Assembly (NCBI RefSeq): GCF_003290445.1
Contig: NZ_CP021781.1
Coordinates: 620,001-684,000 of the forward strand
Length of the DNA: 64,000 nucleotides
Reading direction: 5' to 3'
From: Francisella adeliensis
Lineage (GTDB): Bacteria > Pseudomonadota > Gammaproteobacteria > Francisellales > Francisellaceae
Below the pieces are notes generated by a model. It was not told where the DNA came from. It ran no database searches and saw only the letters and a program-made list of their open reading frames with translations. Below, one piece after another: positions 35,350 through 45,024 of the stretch (positions are counted from its first letter, which is position 1; every line of letters begins with the position of its first letter). The translations under genes were made by a program, and so were the position numbers.

Positions 35350-37569
35350 ATGGATTTATTTTCAACATTAGAAAATCAACAAACAATTGGTGAGTTTTCC
35401 GAAAAAGCCTATCTTAATTACTCGATGTATGTAATTTTAGATAGAGCATTACCACATATTTCTGATGGCTTAAAACCAGTACAAAGGCGTATAATCTATG
35501 CAATGAGTGAGATTGGTCTTAGTCATTTATCTAAGTATAAAAAGTCAGCTCGTACAGTCGGTGATGTTTTAGGTAAATATCACCCACATGGTGATAGTGC
35601 TTGTTATGAAGCAATGGTTCTTATGGCACAAGGATTTTCTTATCGTTATCCATTTATAGATGGTCAAGGTAACTGGGGGTCAGTAGATGATCCTAAGTCA
35701 TTTGCTGCAATGCGTTATACAGAGTCTAGACTATCTAAATATGCGACTCTACTTTTAGAAGAGCTTAAAAAAGGTACGGTAAATTGGAAGAAAAACTTTG
35801 ATGGTACAATGGACGAACCAGAGTTGTTGCCAGCGCAAGTACCAAATATCTTGCTTAATGGTGCAATGGGAATCGCTGTGGGAATGTCTACATATATTCC
35901 GCCGCATAATATCACAGAAGTTATAAATGCTTGCTTGCATTTATTATCAAATCCAAAGTCTACTATAGATGATGTTTTAGAGATAGTTTCAGCTCCAGAT
36001 TATCCTGGTGGTGCAAATATCATCTCCTCTAAAGAGGAGATAGCAGAAGTGTATAAAGCTGGAGCTGGCTCAATAAGACAGCAAGCTGTTTATGATTTTG
36101 ATAGTGATGGGAATATAGTTATCTCGAAATTACCTCATCAGGTAGCAAGTGCAAATGTTATGGAACAAATTGCAAACCAACTAAAAGCTCAAAAAATTAC
36201 TTGGATCAAAAATATTCAAGATGAATCCGATGATAAAGACCCTATTAAAATTGTTTTATATTCTGGTACTACTAAGAAAAATACTACTAAGTTGATGGGG
36301 CATTTACTTGCAACAACGGATTTAGAAAAAAGCTTCCGTGTAAATATGAATATGATAGGACTTGATAATCGTCCAAGAGTTAAAAATTTACTAGATATTT
36401 TACAAGAATGGCTTGAGTACCGTAAGCAGACTTTAAGAAGAAGGTTACAAACCAGCTTAGATAAAGTTCTTGCAAGACTGCATATACTTGATGGCTTGTT
36501 GACAGCTTTTTTAAACATTGATGAAGTTATTGAGATAATCCGCAACTACGATGATGCTAGTGCTGAGTTACAAACTAGATTTTCACTTTCTGAGATTCAA
36601 GCAGAAGCAATTTTGAATATCCGTTTGAGAAAGTTAGCTAAAATTGAAGAGTTTGAAATTAGGAAAGAGCAACAAGAATTAGAGAAAGAAAGGTTGCTTT
36701 TAGAAGGTTATCTAAATAGTGAAGTTAAGTTTAGAAACTTAATGAAAAAAGAGTTCAAGCAAATTTTAGCAGATTTTGGCGATGATAGACGCTCACAGAT
36801 AATCGCTGTTGAGAAAGCTCAAGCACTAGAAGAAAAAGATCTTATTCCTAATGAAAAAGTTACAGTACTACTTTCTAAAGCAGGTTGGTTGAGATGTGCT
36901 AAAGGTGAAAATATTGATCCAACAGGTTTAAACTATAAGCCCGAAGACAGTCATTATTTGGCTGCATCAGGCAACAGTAATGTTAGAGTAGTATTTTTCT
37001 CTAAGCTAGGTAAATCATACTCTATGTTTATAGATAAACTACCTTCAGCTCGTGGTTATGGAGAGCATATTACTACTTATATTCCACTGGATAAAGATGA
37101 TGAGATTATAGGTGTATCATTTGTAAATTCTGCTGAGTATTTCTTACTAGCAAGTACTGAGGGTAAAGGTTTTGTTATCCCGGCTAATGATCTGATAGTA
37201 AATAAAGTGACAGGGAAAAACATTTTTGATGCTAGTGAGGTTAGTGAATTTGAGCCATTTGATAGTTCTCTAAAAGCACTTCTTCTAAGTTCTCAGGGTC
37301 GAGCGGTAGTTCGTGATTTTGCTAGTTTTGCTATTATGAAAAGAGGAAAAGGTAAATCAATTATTAAATTAGATAAAAAAGATAAACTTAAGTTTATCAA
37401 ATTCTTTGATCCGCAAAATACTGAAGTAATCCTAAAAGCAGGCAAAAGATTTATTCGTATTGATAGTAAAAATATTGATACCTACTCAACTGATAAAGCC
37501 TCTGGTGGAGGAGTTCTTCTACCACAAGGATTTAGAAAAATTACAAAAATTGAAATGGAAAAAAGATAG
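35350..37569 (+). CDS. parC: DNA topoisomerase IV subunit A
   Basis: A 739-residue type IIA topoisomerase subunit, which cuts and rejoins DNA to decatenate chromosomes with ParE. The winged-helix core holds the catalytic Tyr123 in AAMRYTES; the quinolone region [12 protein letters not shown] shows Ser83 and Glu87, the residues of susceptible enzymes. A coiled-coil tower (about 390-480) and a C-terminal beta-pinwheel domain follow. The length (739) fits ParC rather than GyrA, and the GyrA-box (QRRGGKG) is absent. ParC, not GyrA, is further supported by the opening [21 protein letters not shown]. Confidence 0.93.
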   Translation: MDLFSTLENQQTIGEFSEKAYLNYSMYVILDRALPHISDGLKPVQRRIIYAMSEIGLSHLSKYKKSARTVGDVLGKYHPHGDSACYEAMVLMAQGFSYRYPFIDGQGNWGSVDDPKSFAAMRYTESRLSKYATLLLEELKKGTVNWKKNFDGTMDEPELLPAQVPNILLNGAMGIAVGMSTYIPPHNITEVINACLHLLSNPKSTIDDVLEIVSAPDYPGGANIISSKEEIAEVYKAGAGSIRQQAVYDFDSDGNIVISKLPHQVASANVMEQIANQLKAQKITWIKNIQDESDDKDPIKIVLYSGTTKKNTTKLMGHLLATTDLEKSFRVNMNMIGLDNRPRVKNLLDILQEWLEYRKQTLRRRLQTSLDKVLARLHILDGLLTAFLNIDEVIEIIRNYDDASAELQTRFSLSEIQAEAILNIRLRKLAKIEEFEIRKEQQELEKERLLLEGYLNSEVKFRNLMKKEFKQILADFGDDRRSQIIAVEKAQALEEKDLIPNEKVTVLLSKAGWLRCAKGENIDPTGLNYKPEDSHYLAASGNSNVRVVFFSKLGKSYSMFIDKLPSARGYGEHITTYIPLDKDDEIIGVSFVNSAEYFLLASTEGKGFVIPANDLIVNKVTGKNIFDASEVSEFEPFDSSLKALLLSSQGRAVVRDFASFAIMKRGKGKSIIKLDKKDKLKFIKFFDPQNTEVILKAGKRFIRIDSKNIDTYSTDKASGGGVLLPQGFRKITKIEMEKR

Positions 37570-37595
37570 GCTTTATATGCAATCACAAGAACTTC

Positions 37596-38744
37596 ATGTT
37601 TAGATTTATTCTTACACTTATTGCTATCTCGGGAATATTTACTTTAGATATTTATTTACCAGGAGTTCCAGAACAAATAAATTCTTTGAATGTAAGTAAT
37701 ATGGCAATTAGCTGGACCTTTACTATATTTTCAATTACTTTTGCTATATCACAATTAATTGCTGGCCCATTATCTGATAAGTATGGTAGAAAGCCTATAT
37801 TAGTATTTGGACTATTATTAGCAGTTATATCAACTCTTTTATGTGGAATAGCTCAGAATTACTGGCAATTTTTGTTATTTAGGATATTGCAAGCAGTTGG
37901 AGTATCATGTGTCGTTGTAGCTAACGCAATAATTAGAGATTTACATGACGGGGTTGTAGCTACCAGATTGAGAGGGTATATAACAATGGTAGCTGGAGTA
38001 ACTATTTCATTAGCACCAGCTTTAGGTTCATTTCTCGTGTACTTTTGTGGATGGAGGGGTACATTTGTTTTAAGTTCAGTGGTTTTCCTTATTACACTGG
38101 TATTAATAATATTTTTCTTTAAAGAAACAGCAATACCTCATAAGATAAGTTCTAAACAAATAGTTAGAAATTATTATGATCTTATTAGGTATAGCCCTGA
38201 ATATATGAGACGAAATACACAGTATGCACTAGGTTATTCTGTTCATTTTTGTTTTGTAATTATGTCATCTTATATAATAGTAGTGCAAATGAAGTATAAT
38301 CTCTTTGTATATAGTCTTTTTATGGTGTTTTATGGTTTAGCCTTATCTATCAGTGGTTTTATCACAAACATGTTAAGTGTCAAATACAACAATGTTCAAA
38401 TTATTCAAATAGGAGCTGTAATTATGCTATTGAGTGCGGTGTCATTGTTAGTGTTTAATTTTATAGGGTATTCTAATATTTATGTTTTTACGATATTTAT
38501 ATTAATGATGATTTTAGGAGGGACTATTCTTAGGCCTAGTAGCTTAACTCTTGCACTTAGTTCTGTGCCCAAGTTATCAGGGCAAGGTTCAGCAGGAATA
38601 AGTTTATTACAGTTTTTGTTATCAGGAATAATTGCTAGTATAATAAGTCTTTCTAGTAACAATATTGTAAATACGATTTGTATTTATACCATATTGGCAG
38701 GCTTTATTATTTATTTTATAAATAGGGATAAAAAATATAAGTAA
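37596..38744 (+). CDS. MFS transporter, Bcr/CflA-like drug efflux family
   Basis: A 382-residue membrane protein with about twelve hydrophobic segments. FTLDIYLPGVPEQI near the start is the typical first-helix motif of Bcr/CflA transporters; motif A is GPLSDKYGRKPIL (about residue 57), and LRILQAVGVSCVVVANAIIRD (about 92-112, read in parts) is also conserved. It probably exports a drug or metabolite by proton antiport. It lies 26 bases after parC on the same strand. Substrate unknown. It is a paralogue in family terms of the gene at 6601. Confidence 0.78.
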   Translation: MFRFILTLIAISGIFTLDIYLPGVPEQINSLNVSNMAISWTFTIFSITFAISQLIAGPLSDKYGRKPILVFGLLLAVISTLLCGIAQNYWQFLLFRILQAVGVSCVVVANAIIRDLHDGVVATRLRGYITMVAGVTISLAPALGSFLVYFCGWRGTFVLSSVVFLITLVLIIFFFKETAIPHKISSKQIVRNYYDLIRYSPEYMRRNTQYALGYSVHFCFVIMSSYIIVVQMKYNLFVYSLFMVFYGLALSISGFITNMLSVKYNNVQIIQIGAVIMLLSAVSLLVFNFIGYSNIYVFTIFILMMILGGTILRPSSLTLALSSVPKLSGQGSAGISLLQFLLSGIIASIISLSSNNIVNTICIYTILAGFIIYFINRDKKYK

Positions 38745-38771
38745 CTAGCAATAAATGTGTGGTTTGAATGA

Positions 38772-39062
38772 TTAGGATTTACTTATAGCATCAAAAAAAT
38801 CTTTAATTGTGCAATGCTCTTCTATAGGATGACGAAGGTTTTTATCTTTATTTATGCTGTAGCAATTATTTCTACCTTCTTTGGTAACTTTTAGATAGGC
38901 AGTCTCAGTTAGGTCACCTAGAATATTTAGGACAGCTCTTTCAGTGATCCCAACCTTGATAGCCATATCTCTAATAGTAATTTTGGGATTACTATTAATG
39001 AGATAGAGAATATGAGAATGATTTGTTAAAAATGTCCAGTTAGTTTGTTTTTTGGTAGACAT
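38772..39062 (-). CDS. Winged-helix transcriptional regulator, MarR/HTH-like
   Basis: A 96-residue DNA-binding protein. After an N-terminal helix it has a helix-turn-helix (ITIRDMAIKVGITERAVLNIL, about 32-51 in part) and a wing (YLKVTKEGRNNCYSI). The layout fits small MarR- or ArsR-like winged helix proteins. There is one cysteine in the wing and one near the C-terminus (EEHCTIKDFF). It is divergent from the HXXEE membrane protein gene at 39265, with an inverted ATGTATT repeat in the shared gap, suggesting that it controls that gene and itself (inference). Confidence 0.68.
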   Translation of the reverse strand: MSTKKQTNWTFLTNHSHILYLINSNPKITIRDMAIKVGITERAVLNILGDLTETAYLKVTKEGRNNCYSINKDKNLRHPIEEHCTIKDFFDAISKS

Positions 39063-39089
39063 AATAAATTCTCTCTATAATTTAGGTTT

Positions 39090-39129
39090 AATACATATAT
39101 TTTTATTTATGTATTTTCATTCATGTATT
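39090..39129. promoter_or_regulatory. Repeated ATGTATT elements between the HTH gene and the HXXEE gene
   Basis: AATACAT (39090-39096) is the reverse complement of ATGTATT, found at 39109-39115 and again at 39123-39129. One inverted and one direct copy within 40 bases, next to the regulator's start, make a candidate operator. The region is very AT-rich, so chance matches are possible. Confidence 0.4.
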
Positions 39130-39264
39130 ATATTTCTTTAAATATATTTGTAAATAGTTATTTTATTTTTTTTATATTTAAATTCTATTAATCTCTAAAA
39201 ATATATAGCCTAAATATACCTTTCAATGTATTATTTATCCAAAATTGTAGAACAGTGATTTCAT

Positions 39265-39831
39265 ATGATTAATTTCTTAGCAAAAAATCAAAATTGGGCA
39301 AAAATAACTCCGTGGGCAGGAATAGTTTTTATAACTCTTTTATTTATAAACTTTTCTTTGGCTGATCCTCATTTTTGGGCTTTATTGAATATTCCACTAT
39401 ATTTATTTCATCAGACAGAAGAGCATTATATCCCAGGTGGGTTTAAAGATTTTATGAACCAAAAAGTTATGGGTCTTCCTACAGGGAAAGAAAAGCTTAC
39501 AGACATTAAGATTTTCTGGATAAATATTTTGATGGTATGGCTAGCATTTGCTATATTTGGAGCGTTAAGTTTTATAAATATAGGTTTTGGTTTGCTAATC
39601 ATAATATTTAGTATAATGAATTGCCTGACACATATAGCAGAAGGTGTTAAACGCAAAAGTTGGAATCCTGGCTTGGTGATGGCAACACTACAATTTTTGA
39701 TTTCAATATATGCTGCATATTTTGTTACAGTCCATGGTTTGACTAGTCCTTTGCTATGGTGGGTTGGAACTATAGTTTTTTCTATAGTAGCTCATGTTAT
39801 ACTATTTAAAGCTGTAATGACTAAAGACTAA
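39265..39831 (+). CDS. HXXEE domain membrane protein
   Basis: A 188-residue protein with about five hydrophobic segments. The HXXEE motif is present as FHQTEEHYIPGGF (about residues 49-61), followed by a conserved N near residue 66 and, later, NCLTHIAEGV (about 114), which holds a second conserved His. Such proteins are predicted membrane enzymes or metal binders; the function is unknown. It is divergent from a winged-helix regulator and 58 bases before a CDF metal transporter gene. The His/Glu motif and the neighbours might point to metal use (inference). Confidence 0.75.
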   Translation: MINFLAKNQNWAKITPWAGIVFITLLFINFSLADPHFWALLNIPLYLFHQTEEHYIPGGFKDFMNQKVMGLPTGKEKLTDIKIFWINILMVWLAFAIFGALSFINIGFGLLIIIFSIMNCLTHIAEGVKRKSWNPGLVMATLQFLISIYAAYFVTVHGLTSPLLWWVGTIVFSIVAHVILFKAVMTKD

Positions 39832-39889
39832 AAAAACACAAATAAAGCTAAAAAATATTTACAAACACTCAAGAGAATATAATTAAATC

Positions 39890-41020
39890 ATGTCAGAAGA
39901 TAGATATAAAATTACGAAAAAAGTTACAATAGTTGGAATGTTTATAAATGCATTATTAGCATTTGTAAAGATGTTAATAGGGATAGTTGGTAGATCACCA
40001 GCATTATTTGCTGATGGCGTACATTCACTATCAGATCTTATAAGTGATGTGATGGTTTTATTTGCAGCTAAATATGCAAGTATTGGAGAGGATGAAAATC
40101 ATCCTTATGGACATGAAAGAATTGAAACGATAGCAACATTAGTTATATCTGCACTACTTATAGCTGCAGGTTTTATGATAGTTTATCACTCATTGTCTGT
40201 TCTGATTGATGGTGGATACACTACACCAGATAAGTTTACAGTATATGCCGCAATATTTTCTGTATTTGGAAATGAGTTTATTTACCAGTATACAATGCGA
40301 GCTGCAAATAAAATTGACTCAGACATGCTCAGAGCAAATGCATGGCATAGCCGTTCAGATATGTGGTCATCTGTTGTTGTATTAGTTGGTCTTGCTGGTG
40401 CATTATATGGCTACGCTTGGATGGATGCTTTAGCTGCGTTTATAGTGTGTTATATGATTGTGAAGATGGGTGTGAAATGGGGATATTCAGCCGTTTCTGA
40501 ACTTATTGATGAGGGTGTTGATGAAGAAACAAACGCTAAAATCCGAGAAATAATAGCTAATACTGAAGGTGTTGAAGATTTTCATTATCTGAGAACTAGA
40601 AAAATGGCAGGCAAAATCATGCTTGATGTTCATGTAATAGTAGATAAATATAGTACAGCTTCAGAGGGGCATTATTTTGCAGAAATTGTTAAGAGTAATA
40701 TTTATCACAACATTGAGAATATTAAAGATATAACAGTACATATTGATGTTACAGACCATGAAGATGGAGTTATTAAGCTAGAGAGTTTTGAACCATCAAG
40801 AAAAGAAATTTATGCCGCTATAGCAGAGTTTTTAGAAGAATATGGTTTAGAAGAAAGTCTTATTTTAGGAAAAAATATGTCAATTTATTATTTTGATGAT
40901 GTCATTAAGGTCGACCTTTTTGTTAAAAGGTCAAATGATCTTAAGAAGTATTCACAAATTATTGATAATTTTGAATTTAAAGGATTTAATATTAGTGTAA
41001 ATCTTTATTGTCCATTATAA
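39890..41020 (+). CDS. Cation diffusion facilitator family metal transporter
   Basis: A 376-residue inner-membrane protein with six hydrophobic helices (to about residue 205) and a cytoplasmic domain. FADGVHSLSDLISD (about 43-56) and NAWHSRSDMWSS (about 150) supply the transport metal site: the Asp/His HxxxD pairs of the FieF/MamM type. The C-terminal domain (about 210-300) includes the DVHVIVDKYSTASEGH stretch typical of the cytoplasmic dimerisation part, and is longer than in FieF (about 300 residues), with about 75 additional residues of unknown role. It probably exports Fe2+, Zn2+ or Mn2+. Confidence 0.85.
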   Translation: MSEDRYKITKKVTIVGMFINALLAFVKMLIGIVGRSPALFADGVHSLSDLISDVMVLFAAKYASIGEDENHPYGHERIETIATLVISALLIAAGFMIVYHSLSVLIDGGYTTPDKFTVYAAIFSVFGNEFIYQYTMRAANKIDSDMLRANAWHSRSDMWSSVVVLVGLAGALYGYAWMDALAAFIVCYMIVKMGVKWGYSAVSELIDEGVDEETNAKIREIIANTEGVEDFHYLRTRKMAGKIMLDVHVIVDKYSTASEGHYFAEIVKSNIYHNIENIKDITVHIDVTDHEDGVIKLESFEPSRKEIYAAIAEFLEEYGLEESLILGKNMSIYYFDDVIKVDLFVKRSNDLKKYSQIIDNFEFKGFNISVNLYCPL

Positions 41021-41032
41021 AGGAGTAAAATA

Positions 41033-41896
41033 GTGAAAATAAGAAAAGCAGTATTTCCAGTAGCAGGTTGGGGTACTAGGTTTTTACCTGCAACTAAGTC
41101 GTGTCCTAAAGAAATGCTTACAGTAGTAGATAAGCCTCTTATTCAGTATGCAGTAGAAGAAGCTATTGAGGCAGGATGTAAAGAACTTATATTTGTAACA
41201 AGCTCAAATAAAAAGTCACTAGAAGATCATTTCGATAGAAACTTTGAGTTAGAATATTCATTAGAAAAAAAGCAAAAATATGAATTATTAGAGATGGTTA
41301 AAAATATTGTTCCTAAAGATATTAGCTTCTTTTTTGTTCGTCAACCTGAAGCCTTAGGTTTGGGGCATGCAGTGCTATGTGCAAAACCATTAGTAGGCAT
41401 AGAAGATTTTGCAGTTATATTGCCTGATGATCTTATTTATAATCATAATTGTGGTACTGGTGCTTTAAAACAGATGGTCAAAACTGTTGAGGGTACAGAT
41501 ATAAGAGGTTGTATCGCGACTCAACAAGTAGCTAAAAATAAAACAGACTCATATGGTATAGTTGCTAAAAATGATGAAAATATAATTAAAGCAATAGTTG
41601 AAAAACCAGCTCCAGAAAAAGCCCCTTCAACTACAGCTGTAGTTGGACGTTATTTATTGCCAAATAAGATTTTTAAGTGTCTTGAATCTACATCAGAAGG
41701 TGCTGGTGGAGAGATACAATTAACAGATGCGATTGCTAAGCTTGTTGATCTTGAAGAAAAAATTATAGCACATGATTTTAAAGGCACTCGTTATGATTGT
41801 GGTGATAAGCTTGGTTTTTTAATTGCAAACTATGAAATTGCATTACAACATAAAGAATTAGGCGATAAATTTAAAGATTACCTCGAAAATAGGTAG
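41033..41896 (+). CDS. galU: UTP-glucose-1-phosphate uridylyltransferase
   Basis: A 287-residue nucleotidyltransferase starting with GTG after an AAAGGAG site. It makes UDP-glucose for capsule, LPS or other glycans. The N-terminal nucleotide loop PVAGWGTRFLPATKSCPKEM (about 8-27), the ILPDDLI metal motif (about 127) and GRYLLPNKIF, GGEIQLTDAI are all typical of bacterial GalU. The length is normal. It follows the CDF gene by 12 bases and may be cotranscribed. Confidence 0.93.
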   Translation: MKIRKAVFPVAGWGTRFLPATKSCPKEMLTVVDKPLIQYAVEEAIEAGCKELIFVTSSNKKSLEDHFDRNFELEYSLEKKQKYELLEMVKNIVPKDISFFFVRQPEALGLGHAVLCAKPLVGIEDFAVILPDDLIYNHNCGTGALKQMVKTVEGTDIRGCIATQQVAKNKTDSYGIVAKNDENIIKAIVEKPAPEKAPSTTAVVGRYLLPNKIFKCLESTSEGAGGEIQLTDAIAKLVDLEEKIIAHDFKGTRYDCGDKLGFLIANYEIALQHKELGDKFKDYLENR

Positions 41897-41916
41897 TCTA
41901 TATTTTAAGTAAATAC

Positions 41917-41956
41917 ATTTGCATCAAATCAATAGCCTTATTGCACTAATGCAAAT
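41917..41956. repeat. Interrupted palindrome between galU and acs
   Basis: ATTTGCAT (41917-41924) and ATGCAAAT (41949-41956) are perfect eight-base arms 24 bases apart. It lies 20 bases after the galU stop codon and about 85-120 before acs. It could be a looped terminator or a regulator site; no known binding motif is claimed. Confidence 0.35.
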
Positions 41957-42077
41957 AGGTTAAATCATCTATGAAATCCAAAGAAAAAATATAAGTATCC
42001 TTAACATTACTAACTTCAGTTAGCAAAATAAATATGCTACTATGAAATCATGTGCAAATTATTTTGTAGTAACAAAC

Positions 42078-44015
42078 ATGTCATATTCAAAATTTCAGGT
42101 ATCAAAAGAATTTATTGAAAAATCATATATAGATAATGATCTTTATGAGAAGCTTTATAAAGAATCTCTTGAAAATCCGGAGCATTTCTGGACAAAGCAA
42201 GCTAATCGTATGCATTGGGATAAGCCATTTACAAAAGCTTGCAATAGCAGCTTTGATAAGGTCGATATAAAGTGGTTTGAAGATGGTGAACTAAATGTTT
42301 GTTATAACTGTGTAGATAGACACTTACCTGAAAGAGCTAACCAAGTGGCTTTTATCTGGCAAGCAGATAACCCTAAAAAATCTCGTAAAATAACATACCG
42401 TGAGCTATATCATCGTGTTTGTGAAATGGCGAATATTCTTGAAGCAAATGGTGTTAAAAAGGGTGATGTTGTTACTATATATATGCCACTTGTGCCAGAG
42501 TCGATTTACGCTATGCTAGCTTGTGCTAGAATTGGTGCAATACATTCAGTTGTATTCGGTGGCTTCTCAGCAGAATCATTAAAGCAAAGAGTTATCAATG
42601 CAAAAAGTGACTTTATTATAACAGTAGATGAAGCTGTAAGATCTGGCAAGAGAATTCCAATGAAAGCTGGTGTTGATAAAGTAGTATCCGAAGTTGATGG
42701 AATCAGAAAAGTATTAGTTGTACAAAATACCGAGACAGAGAATATTACATGGAATGCTGAAAAAGATATTTGCTATGCAGAAGAATTAAAAAAGGTTTCT
42801 AATGAGCATGAGCCAAAGTCTTTTAAAGCTGAAACGCCATTGTTCATGCTTTATACATCAGGCTCAACAGGTGCACCTAAAGGGCTAGTTCATACCAGTG
42901 GTGGATACTTAGTTTATGCAAGCATGACTCATAAGCTTGTGTTTGACTATAAAGATCATGATGTGTATTGGTGTACCGCAGATATTGGTTGGATAACAGG
43001 ACATACTTATGTGGTTTATGGTCCTTTAGCCAATGGTGCTACATCTGTTATATTTGAAGGTGTTCCAACTTATCCAGATGCTTCAAGACTATGGCAAGAG
43101 GTAGACCAGCATAATGTTAGCATACTTTATACTGCACCAACACTTGTCAGATCACTATTAAAAGTTGGTGATCAATATCTTGAAAATACAACACGGAAAT
43201 CACTTAGAGTATTAGGTTCTGTAGGTGAGCCAATAAATCCTGAAGCATGGAATTGGTTCGTCGAGAAAGGTGGTAATAATCAAGCGCCATTAGTTGATAC
43301 TTGGTGGCAAACAGAAACAGGTGGCCATATGATAGCTCCTTTACCTGGGGCTCATAAATTAAAAGCAGGCTCAGCATCAAAGCCATTTTTTGGTGTTGAT
43401 GTAGCTTTACTTGATACTGATGGTAACGAGATAGAAGGTATTGGAAAGGGAGCTTTATGTATTAGGCGAGCTACTCCGGGAATGGCCAGAACTATTTATG
43501 GTGACCATGATAGATATTTACAGACTTACTTTAGTAGTTTTAAAGGATTTTATTTCTCAGGAGATGCAGCTAGACGTGATGAAGATGGTTATATTTGGAT
43601 AGAAGGTCGCATGGATGATGTAATTAATGTCTCTGGTCATAGAATGGCAACAGCTGAGATAGAATCTGCATTAAACACTCATCCACAGGTAGCAGAAAGT
43701 GCTGTTGTAGGTATGCCTCATGAGATTAAAGGCGAAGCAATATATGTTTACTGTATACTAAAAGATAGTAGTAAGTGTTCAGAAGAGGATTTTGCTGAAA
43801 TTAGAAAAAGTTTAACTAAATACATACGACAAGAAATAGGTCCAGTAGCATCACCTGAAGTTATACAGTTTACTCCAGAGCTGCCAAAAACTCGTTCAGG
43901 TAAAATTATGCGTAGAATTTTAAGAAAAATCGCTGCTTCTGATTATGATAATTTTGGTGATATTTCTACACTATTGAACCCAGATATAGTAGAGTATCTG
44001 ATACAAAATAAATAA
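42078..44015 (+). CDS. acs: Acetyl-CoA synthetase
   Basis: Start placed at ATG 42078 (645 residues), where alignment with E. coli Acs begins; an in-frame ATG at 42042 would add 12 residues. The enzyme activates acetate to acetyl-CoA via acetyl-AMP. Motifs: LYTSGSTGAPKGL (about 262), the P-loop; DTWWQTETGG (about 410), adenine binding; YFSGDAARRDEDGY and EGRMDDVINVSGHR (about 500-525), hinge; and the C-terminal PKTRSGKIMRR with the acetylatable lysine (about 605). The PKTRSGKI lysine is the site of Pat/CobB-type control in other bacteria. Confidence 0.93.
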   Translation: MSYSKFQVSKEFIEKSYIDNDLYEKLYKESLENPEHFWTKQANRMHWDKPFTKACNSSFDKVDIKWFEDGELNVCYNCVDRHLPERANQVAFIWQADNPKKSRKITYRELYHRVCEMANILEANGVKKGDVVTIYMPLVPESIYAMLACARIGAIHSVVFGGFSAESLKQRVINAKSDFIITVDEAVRSGKRIPMKAGVDKVVSEVDGIRKVLVVQNTETENITWNAEKDICYAEELKKVSNEHEPKSFKAETPLFMLYTSGSTGAPKGLVHTSGGYLVYASMTHKLVFDYKDHDVYWCTADIGWITGHTYVVYGPLANGATSVIFEGVPTYPDASRLWQEVDQHNVSILYTAPTLVRSLLKVGDQYLENTTRKSLRVLGSVGEPINPEAWNWFVEKGGNNQAPLVDTWWQTETGGHMIAPLPGAHKLKAGSASKPFFGVDVALLDTDGNEIEGIGKGALCIRRATPGMARTIYGDHDRYLQTYFSSFKGFYFSGDAARRDEDGYIWIEGRMDDVINVSGHRMATAEIESALNTHPQVAESAVVGMPHEIKGEAIYVYCILKDSSKCSEEDFAEIRKSLTKYIRQEIGPVASPEVIQFTPELPKTRSGKIMRRILRKIAASDYDNFGDISTLLNPDIVEYLIQNK

Positions 44016-44029
44016 CACGTATAAATAAC

Positions 44030-44947
44030 ATGAATAAAAATCTAATTAAGGGCTATAGCAAAATAATGCTTGCTCTTACTTTTTGGGCTAGCCTATATCA
44101 CATAGCTCCTATTCCATTAGGTTATGTGGATCTTTACTTAGTTGGCTTCTTCCGATATCTTTTTGCATCCATTATATTTTTATTAGTGCATTATCATTAT
44201 ACTAAAACTTTTTTCCCTAAACTAAATATAAAGCAATGGTTATATGTTATAGCTGTAGGTTTCTTCGGTGTGTTTTTGTATAACCTTACATTTTTATGGG
44301 CTGAAAAACTTATTTCTGGAAATATCGTTGCAATTATATATGCTTTCTCACCTTGTCTGATTACAGTAGCATCTTGTATAGTGTTTAAACTACATATAAA
44401 TAGTCAGGCTAAAGCAGGGATTTTAGTAGCATTGCTTGGGACTGTAGGTGTTGTGATGTTTTCAGCAGGTGGAGATGTTTCTCAATGTCTTAATGGTATT
44501 GAGATAAATTTTGGAGAAGTTCTTAGTATATTAGCCGTTTGTTGTTTTGCATCATATGCTATTCTTGGTAAATGTTGTGTTCGAGAAGGTGTTCAGATGA
44601 TCACTATAAATACGTATGGAGCTATAGTAGGAATGCTAATGTTTGGTGTGATATGTGGATTTAAGTCTGATTTTTCGCAAATAGCTCATACTGATTTTAC
44701 ATTTTGGGCTAGCATACTTTATATCTCAGTTTTCGCTACTGTTATCGCTTATGTATGGTATTTGGGAGCATTAGAAGAGATAGGTGTTTATAAGACTGCA
44801 GTTTTCCAAAATATGTTGCCATTTTTAGTCATTTTAATCGGTTTTATTTTCTGTGGAGAAACAATCTCAATGCTAGCTTTACTTTTTGGTGGGGTGGTTT
44901 TTTTAGGTGTATATCTTACAAATGTAGCAGTAAATAAAAAAGACTGA
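44030..44947 (+). CDS. EamA/DMT superfamily transporter
   Basis: A 305-residue membrane protein with about ten hydrophobic segments arranged as two EamA halves (about 12-137 and 160-300). Typical helix ends are seen: the first-half TFLWAEKLISGNIVAIIYAF (the N-terminal half's conserved substrate-loop segment) and the second-half YLGALEEIGVYKTAVFQNML with the PFLVILIGFIFCGE stretch. DMT transporters move amino acids, nucleotide sugars or other metabolites. The substrate is unknown. It starts 14 bases after acs. Confidence 0.78.
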   Translation: MNKNLIKGYSKIMLALTFWASLYHIAPIPLGYVDLYLVGFFRYLFASIIFLLVHYHYTKTFFPKLNIKQWLYVIAVGFFGVFLYNLTFLWAEKLISGNIVAIIYAFSPCLITVASCIVFKLHINSQAKAGILVALLGTVGVVMFSAGGDVSQCLNGIEINFGEVLSILAVCCFASYAILGKCCVREGVQMITINTYGAIVGMLMFGVICGFKSDFSQIAHTDFTFWASILYISVFATVIAYVWYLGALEEIGVYKTAVFQNMLPFLVILIGFIFCGETISMLALLFGGVVFLGVYLTNVAVNKKD

Positions 44948-45024
44948 TTTTAGTGCATCAAGTAAGCTATAGATCATTATAAAAACTATGTATTGGTCTT
45001 TTCTTAGAGTAATTGTTGATGGAA

